DNA of 64,000 nt from Punica granatum (taxonomy: Eukaryota > Streptophyta > Magnoliopsida > Myrtales > Lythraceae), in NCBI RefSeq assembly GCF_007655135.1, contig NC_045129.1, forward strand, positions 3,596,001-3,660,000, read 5' to 3'. The translations under genes and the position numbers were made by a program. Shown in pieces: positions 1 to 9,153 of the stretch. Position 1 is the stretch's first letter. Every line of letters begins with the position of its first letter. The notes beneath the pieces were generated by a model. It was not told the DNA's origin. It saw nothing but the letters and a program-made list of their open reading frames with translations, and searched no databases.

Positions 1-83
1 TCTTTTTAAATGTGATTAATTAAATTAATATGATAACCGATATATGGTGAAAATCAACCCGGTGCGATGCACGGGATAGAGCC

Positions 84-221
84 CCAGTGTGTGTATATAT
101 ATATATATATACCTTGATAAAGACCCAATGGTCCTTCTCTACTTTTTTATTTTCCCAATATTAATTTAAAGAAAACAGAACACAAAGGAGGGGCATTTTG
201 GGTCTTTTTGAAGATATATAT

Positions 222-256
<35 letters not shown>
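84..256. repeat. Short foldback element with (TA)n ends, upstream of P1
   Basis: Two arms of an inverted repeat are visible. CCTTGATAAAGACCCAATGG near 111-131 pairs with a GGGTCTTTTTGAAG stretch near 200-213, and both sit inside (TA)n tracts. Related hairpins occur near 8436-8632, 24237-24404 and 58527-58636. Single arms occur near 7706, 16989, 31877 and 41546. It has no coding capacity. I read it as a small foldback MITE or an expanded hairpin. It must be old in this locus because copies sit at matching places in several paralogous units. Confidence 0.5.
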
Positions 257-257
<1 letters not shown>

Positions 258-504
258 GGCAAATGAGCCCCAACTCCATAGTTTGGGGGGTGAGAAAGTT
301 AATTTTCCCTTTTTATTATATTAAGTTTTAAAAAATCGGGAAATTAAAATCTATATCAATATTCATTTATGCTATGTTGATAAAGGGATAGATAACAAAG
401 TAGGTGTAACATTTTGTTATTTAAAATGCCCATTGAAATATAAACTAGAAAATAATGAATCATTAAATTATTAAAAATTAAGGTACGATTTAGTGTATTT
501 TAAC

Positions 505-1181
505 TAGGACTGGCAATATTTCACACGACACGATAACACGACACGGAGTTAAACGGGTTTGGGTTGGACATTTTTGATAATCGGTCTAAACGGGTCCAAC
601 CCGTTTAAACAAGGTTAATAAGCGTGTCTTATCAGGTTGAACCCGTGTAACCCGATTATACACGATTAAACCTGTTTATTTAGACATGTTTAATTGCGTT
701 ACTATAATTATGTAACCCGTTAATCCGTTTATGTATTTGGATTTACCAAAATATCCTTATGTAATCCTAATTTCCTAAGTCCCTAACCTAATTTACTTTC
801 ATTTCTTTCACCCAATCCAACACATGTCGTGTTAACTTGTAAACATGTCGTGTTAACGTGTTTGGGTAAACGAGTTAATCGGATAAACATGTCGTGTTAA
901 TGTATCCGGGTAACTGAGTTGATCGGATAAACAAGTTGTGTTAACGTGTTCGGATAACGTTTATACTCGTGTCGTGCATACGTGTACCTATTATGACACG
1001 TTTCGATAAACGGGTTTAAACGTGTCTAAACGGGTTGACGCGGATATAAACGTGTCGTGTATGGGTTTCCAAAACTTGACCCGTTTAATAATCGTATCGT
1101 GTACGGGTTATGACTTTGATGACACGAACCCGTATAAACACGACACGTATAAACACGACACGACACGAATTGCCACCCCTA
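505..1181. mobile_element. hAT-like MITE (677 bp) upstream of P1
   Basis: The element starts TAGGACTGGCAAT and ends ATTGCCACCCCTA, an imperfect terminal inverted repeat. It is flanked by a perfect 8-bp direct repeat ATTTTAAC (497-504 and 1182-1189). An 8-bp duplication fits the hAT superfamily. The uninterrupted sequence is seen in the paralogous promoter region near 8877-8890, which confirms an insertion. The interior is built of degenerate ACACGACACG / CGTGTCGTGT and AACGGGTTTAAACG words. The open frame across it (1022-1297) is repeat-derived and I do not call it a gene. An apparently identical copy lies at 24654-25330. Confidence 0.75.
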
Positions 1182-1189
1182 ATTTTAAC

Positions 1190-1740
1190 TACCTAATAAC
1201 CCTCCACTTTCCCCACTATACTTTGTCTACGCCGCTCTCATTCTCTTCCTCTTCTCCTCTCCCTCCCAAAATCAAAATACGTTCAACTTTCAATTAAGAA
1301 ATTAAGGAAGGTCATAGCTCGGTGGAAAAAGATTAAATGGTAAGTTTCAATTTGTTCCTTCCTAATTTGGGCTGTCGAGATAAGTTCATATAGACACGTA
1401 CCCACACCAACCCACTAAAATTGACCGAAGCACAAAGTTAAGATACAAAAATACATACATTAAGAAATTAAGGAAGGTCATAGCTCGGTGGAAAAAGATT
1501 AAATGGTAAGTTTCAATTTGTTCCTTCCTAATTTAGGCTGTCGAGTTAAGTTCATATTGACACATACCCACACCAACCTACTAAAATTGATTCTAACATA
1601 TATAGAATGTATGCAAATACATATATATCTTGGCAATATAATGTATATGTATATATACGAATACAAATTGATGTATGTGTTCTGTTCCAGACTCGTGATT
1701 GATCCTTTTTTTCCTTTCTCTTCTCATTTCTACTATACGT
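1190..1740 (+). promoter_or_regulatory. P1 upstream region with 166-bp tandem duplication and TATA-rich stretch
   Basis: A unit beginning TTAAGAAATTAAGGAAGG is present twice in tandem (1294-1459 and from 1460), a period of 166 bp. The same pair occurs before P4 (about 25443 onward), P3 (22265, 22617) and P5 (33137, 33300). P6 and P9 keep only part of one unit. A TATA-like run (TATATGTATATATACG) lies at 1644-1659, about 80-95 bp before the ATG at 1741. It could serve as a TATA box, but the whole area is AT-rich, so this is weak. No in-frame ATG lies between the run and 1741. Confidence 0.35.
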
Positions 1741-2074
1741 ATGGCGACTCGAAGAAGAAGAGAAGGAATAGTTGGGATATTCTTGTTGATAACTGCAGTC
1801 CTAGTCGATTCCGCCCAAGCAAGGAGAAAATTAGCATCGTCCAATAAATCAAATGATGTCGAGTTTGCTCAGGCCCCCAGAGGAACTGTAAAATCTGTTC
1901 AGGTTATATCTTATTTCAGTACATGTATTGTGTTTCCTTTTCAATTTTCAGCATCCATCCTTATTCAAAATGAGGCATAACTAAATATTTTGCCCATGAC
2001 ATAAATCTCAAATCACAGATTTCAGATAGCATGAGGAGAATCATTAAATATGCATATAGTTATGTGTGTACATA

Positions 2075-2107
<33 letters not shown>

Positions 2108-4468
2108 GTGGCTATTCAGAGTGGTGGCGGCGATGTTGTCGATTGTGTCGATATTTACAAACAACCGGCTTTTGACCATCCTCTACTGAAGAACCATACC
2201 ATACAAGTAGGTTCCTTCTTTCCGCACGTTTTTCCTCGACTGTCATCATAGTGTAAATTTTTCTCTCACTCGGATTAAAGGTTAACTAATTTCTGCAGTT
2301 ACTATAGCAATTAAAAACAAATTCAATCAAATTTTACAGATGAAACCGAGTTTCACAGAAGAAGGTGAAAGTCATTTGCAAGGGCTGCCGGCCGAATTGG
2401 AAGAATGGGGCGTGGATTGCCCCGAAGGAACAGTCCCTATTATCAGAATGACATCGGAAAATGCTGTTCAGAAGAAGGATTATGTTCCACCGTTCCCTGT
2501 TAACGAGAAAAGCGGCCTCCACAACAAATCCTTTCCTGTTTTCGCTTCTTACAATAAGGGACATGAGGCATGTACCTTCCTTGCTTCGATTGACTTACAT
2601 AAACGCACGACCCATGGAAAAAGGAAATTAAACCAATAAACTAAATCATCAATTCTAGATATATGTGTTATATATATATATATATATATAATTAAACGAT
2701 CGATGTGCATTATTGCTTTGTCATTAATATATATGTTCATATAATCAGTATGCAATAGTGAAGACGATAGAGAACGGGAGAACCTTCCATGGAGGCCAAG
2801 CGCTCCTCAATGTGTGGAATCCTCATGCAGAGACCGGAGAAGCGAGCATCTCCCAGATTTGGATTTACGCGGGTTCAGAGGAAAACGTCAACACTGTAGA
2901 GGCTGGGTGGATTGTAAGTCAAATTAAATCGAAACCATGATTAATTAGTAACCGATTGACTCTGTGTTTGTTTCGCTTTAATATTTTAGTTAGTACCCGG
3001 TAAGCAAAGAAATATATGTGATGAAAATGATATTAAATTAACGATGCTTGCTTACTTATTATTTAACCTCCTCGGATAATTCAGAAAAACTCAACATTAT
3101 CCTTTTGTTTCAGGCAGGGTTAGATTCTCGGCCGACTACGACATTTTTTACATACTGGACTGTGAGTTTCTCAATCCATTTTATAGGGCTTGCGCTTCAA
3201 TGGTCGCTTTCGACATTCTTCGGTACTCTTTTCTTTTTTTTTCCTTATGAATGATTTACTGCAGAGTGATGGATACAAATCAACAGGCTGCTACAACCTT
3301 AGATGCTCAGGATTCGTGCAAACGAACAAACACATTGCTCCTGGTAATGGTCGCAAACAAATACAAATTTTTAAATATTTTGCATGTTTCAAATTTATAT
3401 CTATCTAAACCGTGAACGAAAATGACAACGAAACAAATATAAGGTGATTAGTGAAATATACTCTAACATAAATTGGTCTACATATCTATATAGGTTTTCA
3501 AGTACGACCAACATCCACCTTCAACGGGCAGCAGTTTGAAATAGGTGTACAAATTAAACAGGTGAACATAAGTTCTTTCCTCTAACAATATGCTTTTAAT
3601 ATTTTTCGGTGTGCACACTGGTATCCGAAAGCCCATCAGGCTCCGATGATCGAGTTCGAGTTGGGTTCACCCACTAAGAATTAAAACTCTTCCAGTATGA
3701 ATTTTTTCCATTACAAAACTCAAATCCGAAGACTTTGTTTAAAGAGAATAAGCGCGGAACCACTTGAATTAATCCATGTTGGTACATATGCTTTTATTTG
3801 TTATTATATATATTTTTTTGGATAAATAATTTGTTATTATATTAATGTTGCTATCTTCCTTTCGTCATTCATCTAGGGTCTACTTTGTGGATGTAATTAT
3901 AATAAACTGCCATAAGGGCAAATTTTACGATTATATTTGCTCCCAAAACCACATCATCAGTTTAATTATGTAAATATAACATTGAGAAAATATATAAAAT
4001 TTCTCGAGAGGACTTCACTATTATATATTTGTATACCTAGCACAAACGTAATGACATTACTTTTTTTTAATGCATTAGGATATGTCTACACAACACTGGT
4101 GGCTTCGTCTGAATGATATGGACATCGGTTACTGGCCTAGCTCGATTTTCAACAGTCTACGTGATGGTGGTGTTGGCGTAGACTGGGGTGGTGAAATTCA
4201 TAATTTTGGAAAGGATTGGCAACACACGACGACTCAAATGGGGAGTGGCCATTTTCCTCGTGACGGGTACTTTACAAAATCATCGTACATTAGGAATCTT
4301 GCTTACATCCAAAATAATGGTTCGATGCAAAGCACGCCCAAGGAAGACCTCGTGGTGTATATCACCAATCCTCGATGTTACGACCTAGTGTTAGGACCCT
4401 CGAACTTGAATTTCGAAACCCATTTTTATTTCGGAGGTCCTGGATTCTCGGCTCAATGCATAATATAG
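1741..4468 (+). CDS. P1: neprosin-family secreted peptidase, intact, 8 exons, 408 aa
   Basis: Exons: 1741-1902, 2120-2206, 2340-2567, 2749-2913, 3114-3161, 3265-3343, 3494-3561, 4079-4468. They total 1,227 nt and join in frame. Residues about 1-27 form a signal peptide (Arg-rich start, [11 protein letters not shown] core, likely cut after SAQA). Residues about 55-150 are the activation peptide, with the hallmark [14 protein letters not shown]. Residues about 160-408 are the Neprosin domain: EAGW (E210), [19 protein letters not shown] (C239, C244), [22 protein letters not shown] (E318), TQMGSGHFP and a C-terminal [12 protein letters not shown]. In Nepenthes neprosin two glutamates (E188 and E297) form a glutamic-peptidase active site that cuts after proline. 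By motif position E210 and E318 are the likely equivalents, which is inference. Seven introns have GT-AG ends except intron 3, which starts GC (GAG|GCATGT at 2568). The ATG at 1741 is the first in frame. Biological substrate unknown. Confidence 0.9.
3612..3790 (-). mobile_element. Old tRNA-derived SINE-like repeat in intron 7 of P1
   Basis: Read on the minus strand, this segment begins with GTACCAACATGG and TTAATTCAAGTGGTT (A-box-like), followed about 35 bp on by GGATTTGAGTTTTG (B-box-like), then a conserved body ending in GATACCAGTGTGCAC. The same repeat sits at the same place in intron 7 of P4, P5, P6, P7 and P9, so it was inserted before the array expanded. A separate copy at 52438-52632 has better promoter boxes and a target duplication, which supports calling this a SINE rather than ordinary intron sequence. 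Confidence 0.6.
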
Positions 4469-4495
4469 TGAAGGCATAAATAGATGGAATTATTG

Positions 4496-4501
4496 AATAA
4501 A
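4496..4501 (+). terminator. Putative poly(A) signal AATAAA of P1
   Basis: AATAAA begins 28 bp after the P1 stop codon. P2 and P4 keep the same hexamer at the same distance. P5, P6, P7 and P9 have AACAAA instead (for example near 46640 after P6). Plant poly(A) signals are loose, so the effect of this difference is uncertain. Confidence 0.4.
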
Positions 4502-4709
4502 AGTGAAACTGATTAAAGTATTCATACAAGCTTTATATGCTTCATGTTCAAGGCCATTCAATATATGGATCTTTTTTTTCTTTTCTGTTTTTTGAAAAAT
4601 AGCTTTGCAGGATTGCAGTTTTCGGATTAAGACCAAATTAATGGTTAGACAACGGTAACTTATAGACCAAGCACAATGAAACAATATCTAAATCAATTAT
4701 TAAAGGACT

Positions 4710-7012
4710 TGTCAGCACCCAATTTTGGTCAACTCTAGTAAAAGGAGGGCAAAATCGTCATTTGTCACTATCGAGGCCAAAAACTAATTTTCTATAAAAT
4801 ATCGATCCCTGAATTTTTCTGAGCGAAATGGCTGTCTCGAATCATTTTTTGATATCCAATTGAAAAAACGATAATTTTAATTTTTAAGCGCATCAAATTC
4901 AAATTCTTAAAAAAAAGAGAAAAAGTTCGCGCTCAGACCGGTCAGATCGGCGTTAGGCCGGTCAAATATTCAACAGATCGGTCTGACGAGGGTCAAAAGT
5001 TTCTGACCGTTTCATTTTCGCCCCTGCTTTTTCTTTCTTTCCACTTCGCCCCCTCTTCTTTTCTTCCTCTTCCTTTTCGCCCCCGTCGTTCTTTCCTTCT
5101 CTTCTCTTCTCCCCCCACTTCTTCTCCTCTTCTTTCACTGAGTCCCTCTGCCATCTCCGACACGCCGCGGTTGTCGACCCACCGCGACCGCCTGCCACCA
5201 CCGACACGTTCGCCCGACACACCACCGCTCGCTTCCCCGGCACGTTCCCTCGGCCGCTATATCCCCCTCCCGCTCCCCCTCTCTCTCTCTCGACACCCGA
5301 CTCGGAGGTCTCGAGTCACGCTCGAAATCTTTCCCTCTCATTCCGATTTTTCCCCGGGAACGGACTCGCGACACTCCCCGGAGCAAAACCCCTCTATTTC
5401 CCCTTCTCAATTCCCCCAATTTCCGACGATTAAACTCGGAAAATCCCTCGCCGGAAAACTCGAAAACCTCGCAAAAAAAAAAACCGAAATTCCTCTCGAT
5501 CCCAATCGATTCGAGCCAAACGACGCCTCTCCCGAGCACGGCATAGCCTAGGCAGCGCTCGCCGCCGTCTCCCGTGCCCTCTCGTGCCGTCGTTGCGACA
5601 CCTAGCGGCGGGAACCGCCATTCTCGGCCGTCGGAACCCTCCTCTCCGCCCATCTTTGTCTTCTCCGGCGTCTTCCTTCTCACGAGCTCGGCCCATCTCT
5701 TTGGTTTGTGCCGGTCCAGCCCAGCAGATTCGGCCCAAACCCGCTTTGCCCAGTCCAGCTGAGACGATCCGACCCGTTCCGCCTCGCCTCGGGTTCAGCC
5801 CGGAACGCGCGACCCGTTTCTCCCGCAGATTCGGCCCAGCTTCAGCGCCCGGCCCAGCTCACCCGTGCTCCTGGCTCAACGCGCCCTTTTGCGGCCCAAC
5901 TCCCTCACGGTCGGCCCAACCCACGCGCGCGGCCCCGACCTCCGCACGCTCGGCCCAACTCGCCGGCCCACCACCCCGTTGCAGTCGGTCCGCACTGTTC
6001 AGACCCCCCGGTTCGATCTGAACGCCGGGTTTTCTGGTTTAAACCAAAATTAGGTATATTATCCCGACTTTAAAACCGATTGTTTGAAGTGAGAACGAAT
6101 ACACACGAATCAATCTCATGTTCACTCGGCTTTAAGGGAATTAAATCAGTTAAACACATCAAAATTAGTTTAATTAATTATTCGGACTTAAAAATTGATA
6201 AAATTAAATTCCGTCGTAACTAGTTTTGCTTATTCATGTACAGATGTGAATAATTGGATATGCTTTGATCGAAATCCTGCACGAATCGGCTAATCACATA
6301 AACACGACATTAAAAGACATAACTCTCTTGCGTTCACACGTTCATCGGATTTCATTTACTTTGTCTGCTTTCGCCATTTTGTTTGTTTTCCTGTTTATTT
6401 ATTGCGGGTCGAGCCCAAATTCCTAGGATACGATATACACGGGGTCCAACACCCTATTTGAGCCCGCGTTGCTTTAATTTTGGTTTCGATCACTCAAACC
6501 ACACGATGAGCCACGAGTAGAATAATAACCGAATGCGAACCGACCGAGATTCAGTTGTTGTAATTTGTATTTTATTTATTTGAGTGAACAATGTAAGGGT
6601 TTATGTTGTACATTTATTCATGTAAGAATCCCGGTCAAAATAGTTCTTCGAATTTACGGTGTCAAAACGCGTAAGATGTGCGGAACTCAATTAAGTGATA
6701 ATTAAATTAAAACGGCAAGCCTAGACAAGCTAGAGTACCGATAGGGCATGCGAGATATAGGCTTGCATGTAACAGAACCCCCGAATTCGGAGCCTTGGGT
6801 TTCGCAGACCATATGCCTTAGCAATGAGGTGTACCCCGTACCCCTAGATCCGGGTAACTTGCTGGCCCTCAACCTTCGGGTCATAAAATGGCAAGTGGCG
6901 ACTCCTTCTCAAGTGCGTCCGTCGCGCGTTCCCGGGAAAGTGGACACTCCCAAGCCGCGTTGCATAGGCGCGTGCACACGTGCCCCGACGAGACGAAATT
7001 CGGGTGCGCACA
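4710..7012 (+). mobile_element. LTR-like element A (2.3 kb, TG...CA), non-coding
   Basis: Starts TGTCAGCACCC and ends GGGTGCGCACA, so it has TG/CA ends and a short inverted terminal motif. The flanks are GGACT (4705-4709) and AGACT (7013-7017), a 5-bp target duplication with one mismatch. The empty site is visible downstream of P2 near 16150-16165. The first 1.3 kb is a GC- and pyrimidine-rich tract with many spurious open frames. The last 0.5 kb, with ACAGAACCCCCGAATTC, matches elements B and C. No gag or pol is present. I read it as a solo LTR, or an LTR-only derivative, of a large-LTR retrotransposon. The shared insertion site with A' (28859-31181) dates it before the P1/P4 duplication. 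Confidence 0.7.
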
Positions 7013-8440
7013 AGACTCTTAACATAAATTCGGCTAATAATTAGATGCTTCTATTGACTGTTTAATAGGATGAAGAATATGGTGTCCTCATCAACTGTAT
7101 AATTAAAAATATACGATCAACTAGCCCTCAAGCATCCTCTTCTCAAGAATCAAAATGTCCAGGTTTTCTTTTCCGCTTTTCCCTATTCCATATCAAAGAT
7201 CAATCACAATAGTAGAGGAGAGATAAGCGGCAGTCACTTAATGGCACGGCAATACCGTACGTCATGTGGCACATATAATACATGTATATGCCACGTTTCC
7301 ATTCCGTGGGCCTTTTTTAGGCGGCATTCTTCCTGTCAACATAATTACCATACATTAACTCGATAGCGCGGTAATCGGAGTAAAGAGAACATCCAAATGC
7401 TATATCTAAAGATTTTGATAACAAAAACACTTTCTTTAATACATTCACTGAGGTAAAAGAATTCCAAAACAAACAACTGTGATGATCGGCTCCTTCCAAA
7501 GATGAAGTCGACACGTAATTAACAGAGATATAAGAGCCCAATCCGGAGGAAGCCCTACATAAAAACAAGGGAAGATATCATTCTTACTCCTCAAACTTTC
7601 TTATCTCAATTACTGTCACTTCCCAAACCTTCGGTAGTAAAATATCACTCCCAAATTAACATTGATGAAATTGTTACTCCCCAGCTGATCAGAAGTCAAA
7701 AAGTACCTTGATAAAAGACCCAATATGCCCCTCATTTGTTTTCTATTTTGTTTAAATTAATATATACATATATATATTTATACATTTATTTATCAATATC
7801 TATACATATAGTAAAATTAACTTGAAATGTAATAAATGCACTTCAATTAATGTATTTTAAAAAATATAAAAAGATGGATACTATTTTAAAATTATAAAAA
7901 TAATATAATTTGAAAATATTGAAAACCAAAAAACACGATATGTGTTTTTAATCAAAGTAAGCAAAATGAATCATTAAAATTATTAAAAACTTATAAAATA
8001 TTACCGAAAAGCATATAATATTAAGAAATTAAATCTATGAATAAAATTGTATGGAAAATTTTCAATTTTATTAGAATAATATTTGCATTTTATATACAAA
8101 ATTGATTATCATGTTAGAATTCTAAAATTAATAATATATATAACATATAATATTTTACATTATAAAAGCTTAATCGCAACAAGAAATACATATATATAAT
8201 TAATATGAGACTGTGCAATGCACATGACATAAAATCTATTATAATTGTAATTAAAAATTACTCTCACTTTTACACAAAAAATTCCTCTACTTTATTGAAA
8301 ATTATAGTTATAATTACATTTAATGAAATATAATATTATTATAAATAAGAAGATTGATATTCCAAATGTGATTAATTAAATTAACATGATAACCGATATA
8401 TGGTGAAAATCAACCCGCTGCGATACACAGGTAGAACCCG

Positions 8441-8482
<42 letters not shown>

Positions 8483-8594
8483 TATACCTTGATAAAGACC
8501 CAATGGTCCTTCCCTACTTTTTTATTTTCCCTATATTAATTTAAAGAAAACCGAATGCAAAGGAGGGGCATTTTGGGTCTTTTATCAAGATATA

Positions 8595-8638
<44 letters not shown>

Positions 8639-9106
8639 GGGCAAATGAGCCCCAACTCCATAGTTTAGGGGGTGAGAAACTTAATTTTCCCTTTTATTAT
8701 ATTAAGTTTTATGAAATCAAGAAATTAAAATCTATATCTATATTTATTTATGCTATGTTGATAAAGGGATAGATAACAAAGTAGGTGTAACATTTTGTTA
8801 TTTAAAATGCCCATTGAAATATAAACCAGAAAATAATGAATCATTAAATTATTAGAAATTAAGGGATGATTTAGTGTATTTTAACTACCTAATAACCCTC
8901 CACTTTCCCCACTATCCTTTGTCTACGCCGCTCTCATTCTCTTCCTCTTCTCCTCTCCCTCCCAAAATCAAATACGTTCAACTTTCAAGGGGCTTTTTTT
9001 CCATAAATAAATAAAAAATTCGATTTTTATTTTAAAACTTATTATCATAATTATGTAAATATAACATTGAGAAAATATATAAAATTTCTCGATAGGACTT
9101 CACTGT
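7013..9106. other. Intergenic DNA between P1 and relic P2
   Basis: Gene-free and AT-rich. 7013-7720 is the array's standard 3' flank (also after P2, P4 and P5). 8363-8890 repeats the sequence found at 1-500, without the hAT-like MITE. A foldback hairpin lies near 8436-8632. About 0.9 kb (roughly 7725-8632) is missing from the matching place near 31895. At about 9050 the promoter-type sequence jumps straight into intron 7-type sequence (ATGTAAATATAACATTGAG), marking the deletion that removed exons 1-7 of P2. Confidence 0.6.
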
Positions 9107-9153
9107 TATAAATTTGTATACCTTTTTTTTTCGCTGAATAAGATAATTCATTA

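Noticed and set aside
505..1181. CRISPR-like or satellite array of ACACGACACG words
   Set aside because: Repeats are short, degenerate and irregular, with no unique spacers, and sit within a MITE in plant DNA.
1022..1297. Open frame of 91 codons, repeated at 25171-25446
   Set aside because: It lies mostly in the hAT-like MITE and runs into CT-rich flank. The repetition is due to segment duplication, not coding constraint.
1699..1980. Longer P1 N terminus starting upstream of 1741
   Set aside because: The upstream extension would start at TTG, not ATG. The first in-frame ATG is at 1741 and gives a good signal peptide, and all paralogs share that start.
3612..3790. Regulatory element unique to intron 7
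   Set aside because: An independent copy with a target duplication at 52438-52632 shows it is a transposed SINE family.
4188..4388. Second plus-strand frame within exon 8 (also 15641, 28312, 36107, 46333)
   Set aside because: Overlaps exon 8 in another frame and is preserved only because exon 8 is conserved.
4962..6073. Several long open frames on both strands in element A (and 29111-30168 in A')
   Set aside because: GC- and pyrimidine-rich low-complexity sequence inside an LTR-like element; the frames give Arg/Glu- or Pro/Ser-rich strings with no domain, and A and A' do not preserve them cleanly.
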